From CAUZJO01 sp963580245 (GTDB lineage Bacteria > Sumerlaeota > Sumerlaeia > MVZB01), in assembly GCA_963580245.1 (NCBI GenBank), contig CAUZJO010000007.1:1-59051 (forward strand): 59,051 nt of DNA, in the 5' to 3' direction. Below, in pieces: positions 51,150 to 59,051 of the stretch (position 1 is the stretch's first letter; each line of letters starts with the position of its first letter). Below the pieces are notes generated by a model. That model searched no databases. It was not told where the DNA came from and worked only from the letters and a program-made list of their open reading frames with translations. The translations under genes and the position numbers were made by a program.

Positions 51150-52971
51150 CCCGCCCCAAAGCTCTGACCAACCCAAACTCCGCCGTCAGATACCCGAGAG
51201 TGTGATGCACGTCACCATCGCGGGGCGGACTTTCCGGATCAGCCGGTTCGTGTTTCTCCTGTTCATGGGGGCGCTGGTGGGTGCCATCACCGGGGTGGTG
51301 ACGGTGATCTTTCGGAAGGCGGCGTTTTGGGGGGAGGAGCACTTTTTCCCGCACCACGGCTATCCCGTCTTCTGGCCCGGTCTTCACGAGGCGGATCCAG
51401 CCAATCCGTGGTTGCCGGCGGCGCTCAAGCGCGTCGCGATGCCGCTGATCGGCGGGGCGATTTGCGGCTTTGTGCTCTACAAGCTCTGTCAATTCAAACA
51501 GGGCCATAGCATCCCCACGATTCTGCGCTCGGTCGCGGCGGGGAAGAACTACTTCCAATCCAAGATGGCCTTGCCTCCGGCGCTGGCACTGGTGACGTTG
51601 GCCACGGGCGGGTCGGTGGGTCCCGAGGGGCCGATCGCCGAGATCGGATCGGTCACGGGCAGCCTGATCGGCCGTATCGCGCGCATCCCCCCCAAATTGA
51701 TCAAGACACTGATCGGGTCGGGCGTGGCCGCCGGCATAGCGGCGGTGTTCAACGCCCCCATCGGCGGGGTCTTCTTTGCCTTCGAGGTGATCCTGCGCAA
51801 CTACGAGGTGGCCTCGCTTACGCCGATCTTGATCGCCGCGGTGGTCGCCTCGGTCATCTCCCAAGCCGCGCTGGGGGACAAGATGGCCATCACCTTCCCC
51901 GACCTGAACATCGGTCTGGCGGAATTGCCGCTGTTCGTGGCACTGGGCTTGTTTTGCGGGCTGCTCTCCATCGCATACATTCACGGGTTGGGATGGACCC
52001 ATGATCGCTTCAACCGCCTCAAGACGCCTCTGTGGGTCAAGCCGGCCATCGGGGGGTTGTCGATCGGCGTGATCGGCGTCTTCTTTCCGGCGGTGATGGG
52101 CGAGGGCTACGACTTCATTCGCGGAGTCATCGATGGGAGCCAGGCCCAGGGCGAAATCTTGCTGCTGCTGGTGATCATGCTCCTCAAGATCCTGGGCACC
52201 GGCCTGACGCTGGGTTCGGGCAATCCGGGCGGGTCGTTTGCGCCGGCCGTCTTTATCGGGGTGATGGGAGGGGCCGCCTTTGGCACCGTCCTCCACCGCT
52301 TCAACTGGGTTGCCGATCCCGCGCCCTACGCGGTGATGGGGATGGCGGGCTTAATCGCGGGGGCGTTGGGCGCGCCGATCACGGCCATCATGATTACGAT
52401 GCGCCACGGCGGCGCCAACTCGCCGGAACTGCTGTTGCCGCTGATGACCACCGTGGCGCTGTGCCTGCTCGTGATGCAGCCGCGCCGCAACGTGACGGTC
52501 TATACGTTGGAGCTATTGCGGTTGGGGATCGACCTGGACCGGGCGCGACGCGTCGATCCGTTGAGCCTGGTCGGGGTGCGCTCGGTCACGCGAACTTCGG
52601 GCTGGGAGGACCTGCCGGCCTCGATGCCCGTTCACCAGGCGCTCGAACGGTTCAGGGACGGCGCCTGGCGGTGGTTCGTCGTGCGCGATGAGGATGAGCA
52701 GTTCGTGGGGATCGTGTCGCTTCACGAAATGCGGCTGGCGATCGCCGAGGAAGAACTGGCCCACCTGCTTCTCCTGTCCGATATCAGCGACGCCTTCCAG
52801 CCTCGGTTGCAGATGGACATGAACCTGAACGAGGCGTTGGTCGGTTTCAACGCGTCCGACGCCGAGGTGCTGCCGGTCTTCGAGAGCGCCGGGGTCGGCG
52901 CGGACTTCGTGGGGGTCATCTCGCGTCAGGACGCGCTCAACGCCTATTACGAGTTCACCGAAGAAAGTTAG
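51139..52971 (+). CDS. ClC-family chloride channel with CBS-like C-terminus
   Basis: This 610-residue integral membrane protein has the chloride-selectivity motifs GHSIP (122-126, usual GSGIP), GPEGP (161-165, gating Glu163) and GSGNPGGSFAPAVFIG. The proton glutamate of the ClC exchangers (E203 in E. coli ClcA) is replaced: the segment reads FAFEVILRN, with Val217 where the second acid of IIEE would be. That Val is typical of channels rather than H+/Cl- antiporters. The last about 150 residues (after PRRNVTVY) form two CBS-like repeats (ASMPVHQALERF, DEQFVGIVSLHEM, LNEALVGFNASDAEVLPV). The gene overlaps the EIIA gene by 11 bases. Confidence 0.93.
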   Translation: MNDSPPQSSDQPKLRRQIPESVMHVTIAGRTFRISRFVFLLFMGALVGAITGVVTVIFRKAAFWGEEHFFPHHGYPVFWPGLHEADPANPWLPAALKRVAMPLIGGAICGFVLYKLCQFKQGHSIPTILRSVAAGKNYFQSKMALPPALALVTLATGGSVGPEGPIAEIGSVTGSLIGRIARIPPKLIKTLIGSGVAAGIAAVFNAPIGGVFFAFEVILRNYEVASLTPILIAAVVASVISQAALGDKMAITFPDLNIGLAELPLFVALGLFCGLLSIAYIHGLGWTHDRFNRLKTPLWVKPAIGGLSIGVIGVFFPAVMGEGYDFIRGVIDGSQAQGEILLLLVIMLLKILGTGLTLGSGNPGGSFAPAVFIGVMGGAAFGTVLHRFNWVADPAPYAVMGMAGLIAGALGAPITAIMITMRHGGANSPELLLPLMTTVALCLLVMQPRRNVTVYTLELLRLGIDLDRARRVDPLSLVGVRSVTRTSGWEDLPASMPVHQALERFRDGAWRWFVVRDEDEQFVGIVSLHEMRLAIAEEELAHLLLLSDISDAFQPRLQMDMNLNEALVGFNASDAEVLPVFESAGVGADFVGVISRQDALNAYYEFTEES

Positions 52972-53087
52972 CGTTCGGACCGGGGTCCAAATATTCGTGG
53001 CAAAATCGGCGGAACACTGATAAGAGTGGGGGTGTCTTGGAAAGGGAATATGTCAGGGAGTCTTGAACGCTGGGGAAATCATACTAG

Positions 53088-54257
53088 GTGGTTGATTTCA
53101 AGTCCTTTTCCCGATGGCGGGGGGTGCTCGCCGAGGTCGGGTGGGCGGTTGTTCTTCTGGTATTGGCGGCATGCTGGCTCGGTTTGCCGGGTTTGGACCG
53201 CGCATTGGGGGCCCAAACGCCGGATCCTGTTGAGGACGACCTGTTCCAATCGGAACATGAGCTGGTCCTTGTCGAGGGTTTGGATGCCGAAATCACCAAG
53301 GACGGCCTGCTGCGCCAGCGCATCCACGCTGAGACGGCCTGGCTGGACGAAAAGGAGCAAATCCTTGACCTCAAGGCGTTGCGGGTGAGCTTCCACAACG
53401 GCGACGAGCCCAAGGGGGAGGCAAAAAGCGGGAGGGGCCGGATCTGGCTGACCGACCGCCCCGAGGAGAACATCGCGGCCCATGATTTGTTGTTGACCGA
53501 TACGGTGCGGTATTACACGCCCGAGGGCGGGATCGTGCAATCGCCCGAAATGCGATTTACCAATACGGACGCCGTGATGCAGTCCGACAAGGGATACGTC
53601 AAGCAGCTCACGCTGGAAAGTCAGCAACAACTCAACGAATTCTTCAGCGGGGATTTCTTTGAATACGTTGACGCCGACCAGTTTCAATACACCCCACGGG
53701 GGGACGTGATGATGACCGGTTCGGTCGGATGGGAAAGCCCCAAGCTCTCGGTCATGTGCGACCGATTGACGGCCAATCCGGTGGAGAAGACCATCATCGC
53801 GGAGGGATCGCCGCTCACGATGCGGCAAGGCGAAAGCGTCATCGTCCAGTGCGCTCAGTTTAAATACGATTCGGCCGCGCGCACGACGCTGCTGCAGGGC
53901 GACGCGGTGATCTACCAGACGAGCGGCGCGAATACAACCAAGATGAGCGCCGATACGATTCGCATCGTGGAAGGTGAGGACGGAGAGAACACGGTTACCC
54001 TCGAGGGGAGGAAAAGGGCGAGCGGGGAATCGATCGGGCAACCTCCCGCCTTTCCCCGGCTGAATCGCCGGCCCACGTATAGCAAGCTGATTGAGAGCGA
54101 TCCCAACGCCCCGGAGCCGGCCTCGGACCAAAACTTCATCCTCGGGAGGGGGGACCGTTTTGAAATCAAACTGCTAATCGAAGATCAGTCGTTCGATTCC
54201 TGGACGGAATACAACGCCTACCTGCGGAAAATCAATCAACCGGAGTTACTGCCATGA
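53088..54257 (+). CDS. LptC/OstA-like lipopolysaccharide transport protein, enlarged
   Basis: This 389-residue protein has one N-terminal hydrophobic anchor (VGWAVVLLVLAACWLGLPGL) and a long periplasmic region of repeated beta-strand units typical of the LptC/OstA beta-jellyroll (LRQRIHAETAWLDEKEQILDLKALRVSF, VQSPEMRFTNTDAVMQSD, FEYVDADQFQYTPRGDVMMTGSV, VMCDRLTANPVEKTIIAEGSPLTMRQGES). It is about twice the length of LptC and has a second, LptA-like half. LptC receives LPS from the LptBFG ATPase and hands it to LptA. The gene begins with GTG and overlaps the LptA-like gene by four bases (ATGA). Confidence 0.85.
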   Translation: MVDFKSFSRWRGVLAEVGWAVVLLVLAACWLGLPGLDRALGAQTPDPVEDDLFQSEHELVLVEGLDAEITKDGLLRQRIHAETAWLDEKEQILDLKALRVSFHNGDEPKGEAKSGRGRIWLTDRPEENIAAHDLLLTDTVRYYTPEGGIVQSPEMRFTNTDAVMQSDKGYVKQLTLESQQQLNEFFSGDFFEYVDADQFQYTPRGDVMMTGSVGWESPKLSVMCDRLTANPVEKTIIAEGSPLTMRQGESVIVQCAQFKYDSAARTTLLQGDAVIYQTSGANTTKMSADTIRIVEGEDGENTVTLEGRKRASGESIGQPPAFPRLNRRPTYSKLIESDPNAPEPASDQNFILGRGDRFEIKLLIEDQSFDSWTEYNAYLRKINQPELLP

Positions 54258-54877
54258 GAAAAACGGCATGGATTTTAGGGTGTCTGTTGCTCGCCGCGAT
54301 CGGACCTTTTTCCGCGAAGGCGCAACTGGGCGATATCGGCGGGAGTAATCCACTCACCCAAGCGTTTGGCGACGATTTCTTCGACAATGTCTCGGCCGAT
54401 CTTATCGAGTATTCGACCACTGGGGCATTTGAGCTGACGGGCAAAGTTGATTTCAAGAGCCCCAGGCTGAGTCTGCAATGCGCGCGGCTGATTGGTCACT
54501 CCGACACCAAGGAGATTTTTGCCGAGGGCGGGCCGGTCAAGATCCGCCAGGGCGAGGACATGCGGGCCGAGTGCAAGAAGTTCAACTACGACACCGAGAC
54601 CAAAACCTCGGTTTTGACCGGCGGGGCCGTCATCAAGCAGAAGGACGGGCGCAAGACCACCACGACGCGGGGCGACAGGATCACGATTCGGCAGGCAAAG
54701 GATGGAGAGTACAGCATCAGTGTTGAGATGCTTCCCGGTTCCAGCCAGCGGCCTGAGATCTGGATCGATGAGGAGCCGGTTCTTGCCGAAGCCGGCGCGG
54801 TGAAAGAGAAGTCGAAGCCCGAACCGGTGGACAAGAAAAACCTCGATATTCTGAAACTACCTCAGCGTGAGTTTTGA
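54254..54877 (+). CDS. lptA: LptA-like periplasmic LPS-bridge protein (OstA family)
   Basis: This 207-residue exported protein has a signal peptide (ILGCLLLAAIGPFSAKAQ) and an OstA jellyroll: SADLIEYSTTGAFELTGKVDF, SLQCARLIGHSDTKEIFAEGGPVKIRQGEDMRAECKKFNYD, TSVLTGGAVIKQKDGRKTTTTRGDRITIRQ. These strand repeats match LptA, which forms the periplasmic bridge for LPS. The C-terminus is charged. It is translationally coupled to the LptC-like gene. lptB and lptDEFG are not in the window. Together the two support an asymmetric, LPS-bearing outer membrane. Confidence 0.88.
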   Translation: MRKTAWILGCLLLAAIGPFSAKAQLGDIGGSNPLTQAFGDDFFDNVSADLIEYSTTGAFELTGKVDFKSPRLSLQCARLIGHSDTKEIFAEGGPVKIRQGEDMRAECKKFNYDTETKTSVLTGGAVIKQKDGRKTTTTRGDRITIRQAKDGEYSISVEMLPGSSQRPEIWIDEEPVLAEAGAVKEKSKPEPVDKKNLDILKLPQREF

Positions 54878-55423
54878 GGTCCTCCCCCACGAAACTCGAA
54901 ATAAAGTTGGACGGCCGGGCCAATTCGCACCCATTTAGGGTAGGGTGGACGGCCGTTGCGGCAGGAGTGTGATACAGTTTTGGGAGTAAACGTGGCTTTT
55001 AGTGAAGGGCTCCACGCTCGAGGATGATCGGCTCTCGGCTCTCGTCCTCGAATTCTTCAATCGAAAGAAAGACCACCGGCGTGGGTACACCCGATCAAGG
55101 GCGAAATAATCCGAGGACGAGGGGCGAGGACGAGAGTCGAGAGCCGAGTTGTAAGACCGCGCGTGTCGGGGTGTTTGAAGTGTTTGTGGACGCGTCGGCC
55201 TAGCCTCCACCTCAATTCGGTTGCTGTTCGCGCTCCCATTTCTGAATCACACCTCGCGGCGGCAGGGTACGATTTACCCCTTGTCACTGAATCGACTCTG
55301 GGTTTAACCTGGTGACATGCTGGGCCAGTTGCGGGGTGTCGGGGTGTCGGGGTGCTCGGGACCGAACAGGCAGCCGGGGTCGGGCGGAAGGGCTTATAAG
55401 TTCAATGAAATGAGTTGTTTAAG
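54878..55423. repeat. Gene-free stretch with inverted and tandem repeats
   Basis: A 22-base sequence at 55029-55050 recurs inverted at 55125-55146 with one mismatch (GAGGACGAGAGCCGAGAGCC type). A GGGGTGTC tandem run occurs at about 55336-55363. No ORF has coding character. The epimerase start closes the interval. Confidence 0.6.
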
Positions 55424-56377
55424 GTGAATATACTCGTCACCGGCGCGGCAGGTTTTATTGGGTCTCAATTGGCTGAGCGGCTGACCAATCACGGTCACCA
55501 GGTGATTGGCGTGGACAGCTTCTCGGATTATTATCCGCGGGCCCTCAAGGAGCTGAACGCGGAGGAAGTCCGAGGACTGGGCGTAACGATTCACGAGCGC
55601 GACCTGGCCCAAGACGACATCGGCGACCTGATCGACGGCGTGGAGGTCGTCTATCATCTAGCCGCCCAGCCCGGCATCTCGCAACGGGTCCCCTTCGAAG
55701 ATTACCTGCGCAACAATCTCGTGGCCACCCAGCACCTGGTTCAGGCCCTCCAGGACAAGGCCCCGCTCGAGTGTTTCGTCAATGTCTGCACCTCGTCCGT
55801 TTATGGCGCGAACGCCACCGAAGCCGAAGACGTGGCGCCCAAGCCGACCTCCCATTATGGGGTTACCAAGTTGGCCGCCGAGCAACTGGTCCTGGCCCGT
55901 GCGCGCGACGCGGGATTCCCGGCCTGTTCGCTGCGCATCTTTTCGGTCTATGGCGAACGCGAGCGGCCCGAGAAGCTCTATCCCAAGTTGATCAAGGCGA
56001 TTCTGGAGGACAAAGAGTTCCCTTTGCACGAGGGGAGTGAGCGTCATTCACGGTCGTTCACCTACATCAGCGACGTGCTCGATGCGTTTCAGTTGGTCCT
56101 GGAGAATTTCGGGCACTGTCAGGGCGAGATTTTTAATATCGGGTCCGACATCGAGATCACGACCGGCCGCGGCATCCAAATTGTCGAGGAACTCCTGGGC
56201 AAGAAGGCCCGGCTGATCACCACGGCGCCCCGTCCGGGCGATCAACTACGAACCCACGCCAATTTCGACAAAGCCCGTCTCCTCCTGGGATACGAACCTA
56301 AGGTCGCGCCCGAAGAGGGCCTGCGTGCCGAGGTCGAGTGGTACGAGGGCAAGGTTTTCGGCAAGGTTGTTTTCTAG
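55424..56377 (+). CDS. NAD-dependent nucleotide-sugar epimerase/dehydratase
   Basis: This is a 317-residue extended SDR enzyme. The NAD loop is GAAGFIGSQLAERL, then VDSFSDYYPRALK, a VYHLAAQPGISQRV segment, the SSVYG strand ending in Ser, and the catalytic YGVTK (Tyr, Lys). RIFSVYGERERPEK and SFTYISDVLDAF follow. The whole closely matches UDP-glucuronate 4-epimerase/WbpP-type enzymes that make sugars for surface polysaccharide. The start is GTG 55424 (VNILVTGAAG) or the TTG nine bases earlier. It is followed by the TMTC-like glycosyltransferase, so the pair probably supplies and uses an envelope sugar. Confidence 0.92.
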   Translation: MNILVTGAAGFIGSQLAERLTNHGHQVIGVDSFSDYYPRALKELNAEEVRGLGVTIHERDLAQDDIGDLIDGVEVVYHLAAQPGISQRVPFEDYLRNNLVATQHLVQALQDKAPLECFVNVCTSSVYGANATEAEDVAPKPTSHYGVTKLAAEQLVLARARDAGFPACSLRIFSVYGERERPEKLYPKLIKAILEDKEFPLHEGSERHSRSFTYISDVLDAFQLVLENFGHCQGEIFNIGSDIEITTGRGIQIVEELLGKKARLITTAPRPGDQLRTHANFDKARLLLGYEPKVAPEEGLRAEVEWYEGKVFGKVVF

Positions 56378-56446
56378 CGCCCCTTTGTGCTCGACCGGGC
56401 CGCGTCTTCAATCCCTTGCTTCCCCGATAGCCCTGAATCAATCAAC

Positions 56447-58516
56447 ATGCCAACCCGGAAAGCTGGAGGTCGCCCAAAGAAGAGCCGCCCCGACGGCCGG
56501 GTGGCCTTGCGGGGCCCCGAGCCAAGCCTGACCCAACGGACCATGCGCTGGGGCTGGTTGCTGGCGGGTCTGGTTGGGGTCGGCATCTACCTTCCCACGC
56601 TCTCCCACGAGTTCACGTTCGACGATTCCCTGATCATCGTCGGCAACCCGCGCATCGTCGAGCTGGGTCGCCCAGGGCTCTATCTGGCCACCAGTTGGTG
56701 GAACGAGAAAAACAGCCATAAGGAGTATCGCCCGGCGGCGATGGCCTCCTTCGCGCTCAACCATGCGGTGGGGGGGCTCGATCCGGCGGGCTATCACGCC
56801 GTCAACGTCGCCCTCCACGGCTTGATCAGCATGCTGATCTGGCTGCTTGCCCGGAGACTGGGGGCCGGTCCGGCGGCGGCGACGGTCGCGGCCGTGATTT
56901 TCGCGCTTCATCCGGTCCACATCGAATCGGTCGCGGGGGTCGTCGGGCGGTCCGAATTGATGGTCACGCTCGGATTCGTGGCGACGCTCCTGGCGGCTCA
57001 TATGAGTTTCCGCGCGACGGGGACCGGCGGGCGCCGCGGGTGGGCGGCGGCGGCCTTTCCGCTGGCGTTGTTGGCGGTATTCTCGAAGGAGCACGGTGTT
57101 CTGTTGCCCGTGGCGATCTTGATTTTCTGCGTCTTGCCCCAAAGCGAGGCGGCGGGGGGCCGAAGACGTGCGGAGTCGCTTTGTGGATTGGTTCGCGCGA
57201 GGCTGCCGCGGCTCCTCCCGGCCTTGATTGTGGTCGTGGTCGCCGTCGCGCTCTACTTCGTTGCTCGCAAGGCCGTCATCGGGTCGTTCCTGCGACCGGA
57301 AGGGTCGCCGATCAACGCGATGGACAATCCGCTGGTCCTTCTGGCCGGCATCGACCGACTGCTGACGGCGCTGTCCATCGTCGGGCGTTACGCCTTGCTG
57401 CTGGTCGCGCCGTTTTATCCATCGCCGGATTATTCGCTGCGCGCGATCACGCCGGTCACGGGGATCGCCAACCCGCTGTGGGTTCCCGGTCTGTTGCTTT
57501 TGGGGTCGGCGGGGGCCGGGGTTTACCTGCTGCGCCGGCGGGCGGTCGCGTTGTTCGGGCTGCTGCTGATGCTCGTCACGTTTCTGGTCAGCTCCAACCT
57601 GTTTCTGACGATCGGCACGATCATGGCCGAACGGCTGCTCTACCTGCCCAGCGTGGGGTTTTGCCTGCTCGTGGCCGCGTTGGGGATCGGGGAATCGGCG
57701 GCGGTGGAGAGGGCCCGGGCTCCGCGGCTGAAGGGGGCGCTTGTGGGGTTTTCGATCTGGGCCGCCGCCCTGCTGGTCCAGCACGCCCGCTACCTGCCCA
57801 AGTGGAAGGACGAGGAGTGCCTATTCACCTACATGGTCGGGCGCGTGCCGAACAGCGCGCGGGCGCGGGTGGCCTATTCATCAATCCTGTTCCGGCGCGG
57901 CGACCTGGAGGGGACGGTCGATCAGCTCCGGCGAGCGCTCAAACTCCATCCCGACCTGTTCGAGGCCGTGGGCCGATTGGGAATCACCTACGCGCTGCTG
58001 GGCCGCGACGAGGAGGCGCTGCGCCAGCTCGAGCGCGCCCATGCCTCCGACCCCTCGCGCGTGGACGTCAACAAGCCCTTGTCCGAAATCCTGACCCGCC
58101 AGGGCCGCCTGGAGCGGGCCGAACGCATCCTGCGCGAAGGTTTGCGGGCCTCGCGGGGCGGTTTCCGAGCGCGGATGCTGCTGGGCCTGTGGCTCGACGA
58201 GCAAGGCCGCGGCGCCGAAGCCCTGACCCACCTGGACCGGGCCTACCCCCACGCCGACCCCTCCGACAAGGCCAAACTGCTCCTGATCCTCGGCTGGCTC
58301 CACGTCCAGCAGGGCCAACCGGCCAAAGCCCTGCCGCTCCTCGAGCAATACACCGAAGCCCGCCCCACCGACCCCGAAGGCCACCTCTGGCTCGCCCACG
58401 CCCTCCACGACGAAGGCCGAACCGCCGAAGCGCGCCGGTGGCTGGAACAAATCATCGACCAACACCCCGACTACGAACCGGCCCGGCGGCGGCTTGAGAA
58501 ATTGTCCAGCGACTGA
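56447..58516 (+). CDS. TMTC-like membrane O-glycosyltransferase with TPR repeats
   Basis: This 689-residue protein has about ten hydrophobic segments (residues 35-430) and a C-terminal tetratricopeptide array. The first periplasmic loop has the TMTC/GT-C pattern: FTFDDSLIIVGNPRI with paired Asp, then EYRPAAMASFALNHAVGGLDPAGYHAVNVALHG. At least five TPR units follow from about residue 460 (ARVAYSSILFRRGDLEGTVDQLRRAL, GRLGITYALLGRDEEALRQLERA, GWLHVQQGQPAKALPLLEQY). Such enzymes move mannose or another sugar from a dolichyl/polyprenyl phosphate donor to protein. ATG 56447 is chosen. It follows the epimerase after about 70 bases on the same strand. Confidence 0.85.
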   Translation: MPTRKAGGRPKKSRPDGRVALRGPEPSLTQRTMRWGWLLAGLVGVGIYLPTLSHEFTFDDSLIIVGNPRIVELGRPGLYLATSWWNEKNSHKEYRPAAMASFALNHAVGGLDPAGYHAVNVALHGLISMLIWLLARRLGAGPAAATVAAVIFALHPVHIESVAGVVGRSELMVTLGFVATLLAAHMSFRATGTGGRRGWAAAAFPLALLAVFSKEHGVLLPVAILIFCVLPQSEAAGGRRRAESLCGLVRARLPRLLPALIVVVVAVALYFVARKAVIGSFLRPEGSPINAMDNPLVLLAGIDRLLTALSIVGRYALLLVAPFYPSPDYSLRAITPVTGIANPLWVPGLLLLGSAGAGVYLLRRRAVALFGLLLMLVTFLVSSNLFLTIGTIMAERLLYLPSVGFCLLVAALGIGESAAVERARAPRLKGALVGFSIWAAALLVQHARYLPKWKDEECLFTYMVGRVPNSARARVAYSSILFRRGDLEGTVDQLRRALKLHPDLFEAVGRLGITYALLGRDEEALRQLERAHASDPSRVDVNKPLSEILTRQGRLERAERILREGLRASRGGFRARMLLGLWLDEQGRGAEALTHLDRAYPHADPSDKAKLLLILGWLHVQQGQPAKALPLLEQYTEARPTDPEGHLWLAHALHDEGRTAEARRWLEQIIDQHPDYEPARRRLEKLSSD

Positions 58517-58551
58517 GCTTTGGTTTTAATTGGAGCGTGGAAGGAGTCGCG

Positions 58552-58704
58552 TCAACTATCCCGATCCAGGATCCGCCGTTTCACGTCGGGCCATGGGGAT
58601 CCCTCGCCGGGATTCGCGTGATAGGCATCAAGCTTTCGATCGAGTTCCGCGCGTTGTTGATCGGTGAGTCTTACCGACTCGGGAACCATGGTCTCGCGAA
58701 CCAT
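58552..58704 (-). pseudogene. C-terminal fragment of a PF09720-type addiction-module antitoxin
   Basis: The end of this frame reads LTDQQRAELDRKLDAYHANP, then GEGSPWPDVKRRI. It strongly resembles the C-terminus of the small addiction-module component family (alternating ELDRRL, xxYxANPGEGxPW, EVKxRI). The N-terminal helix that normally binds DNA or dimerises is missing. The likeliest start (58704 or 58689) gives about 50 residues against a usual 70-80. No toxin gene (RelE/ParE) is seen beside it. I treat it as a remnant. Confidence 0.5.
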
Positions 58705-59051
58705 ATACCATTCAATCGCTCCCCTTCTGAATACTGATCCACTGTGGCACCGCGCTAAACTGATGCTCGTATACCTTCTTCCTCCCATTGGGTTATCTGA
58801 TGCCGCTCGGTCCATAGTAGGAGAACGAGGTGGTACTAGGATTGTTTTGAGGACATGTCTCATACAGAACCCAATGCTAGCCCATTTTCCGCAGTTCAGA
58901 GCTTAGAAGTGCCCGTTTTCGAGTAAATTTGCATTTTTCGGGTAAAAGTCTGCACTACATTTTGAATTCTTTTGGGTCGGTTCGGCAGTGGAAGCCCCAG
59001 ACGCTGGAGCAGAATCGCGAGGTGTTTTTCGGGACGGCTGACGGTCCGCAG
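58705..59051. other. Right-edge stretch, AT-richer, possible partial ORF
   Basis: Composition drops relative to the upstream genes. From 58962 to the window edge a plus-strand frame stays open for 30 codons (TTG, then SFGSVRQWKPQ, EQNREVFFGTADGPQ) and looks protein-like. No start signal or family is recognisable, so it is only a candidate truncated gene. Confidence 0.25.

Noticed and set aside
55336..55363. Tandem GGGGTGTC copies considered as a CRISPR-like array
   Set aside because: Units are directly adjacent with no spacers and no cas genes exist in the window; it is a simple tandem repeat.
56438..57784. 448-codon minus-strand open frame over the TMTC-like gene
   Set aside because: Arg/Gln/Pro-rich translation with no family features, antisense to a well-supported membrane protein.

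Overview
The window is GC-rich, densely coding bacterial DNA. The genome belongs to a Gram-negative-type, diderm cell: there are LptC/LptA-like lipopolysaccharide-export proteins, TolB and a Pal/OmpA lipoprotein, an O-antigen-ligase-like polymerase, a PilT motor ATPase and Hfq. An archaeal-type phosphoglycerate mutase (ApgM), DUF3179 and DUF4091 proteins, very large modular secreted proteins with dockerin-like tails, and structured dispersed repeats suggest an uncultivated lineage near Planctomycetota, Sumerlaeota or Hydrogenedentota. That placement is inference; no rRNA is present to settle it.

Layout. 1-2430: a small unknown ORF, a groES-like gene, an XRE regulator with a strong terminator, then relics of an OmpR-type response regulator and a prepilin. 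2428-6292: an AGXT2-like aminotransferase, a dispersed repeat, a broken LamG/FN3 surface protein and an ABC ATPase. 6675-11001: a FadR-type regulator, a large membrane glycosyltransferase-like protein and an orphan MalG-type permease. 11620-18846: enolase, a radical SAM/SPASM protein, an AT-rich and probably acquired ABC-F ATPase, a retropepsin-like protein, a small membrane protein, ApgM and tRNA-Leu(CAG).

19002-24200 is a tightly coupled operon of a GT39-like membrane protein, a Nudix hydrolase and an O-antigen-ligase/TPR protein. 24408-31643: a frameshifted lipoprotein, a response regulator with a degenerate HD-GYP-like domain, and a 1731-residue subtilase ending at a clear terminator. 31672-36004: a nitrilase, an RraA-like protein, an SppA peptidase and a CheY-like receiver with its own promoter. 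On the minus strand, 41009-36169 reads membrane protein, TolB, Pal, UbiA-type prenyltransferase and an SDR protein.

41319-47581 holds PilT coupled to a zinc-ribbon membrane protein, a DUF4091 protein, an MBL-fold hydrolase and a DUF3179 protein. 50178-47587 (minus) is miaA-hfq-nrnA. After a roughly 330-bp foldback element come a PTS EIIA-like protein overlapping a ClC chloride channel, the LptC/LptA pair, a sugar-nucleotide epimerase and a TMTC-like glycosyltransferase with TPRs. The right end carries an antitoxin fragment.

Most of the intact content serves envelope and glycan assembly, central glycolysis and RNA metabolism. The least explained material is non-coding: the foldback element at 50208-50535, whose two internal hairpins show a compensatory base-pair change, and a second dispersed hairpin-bearing repeat present twice in inverted orientation (4014-4142 and 36018-36164).
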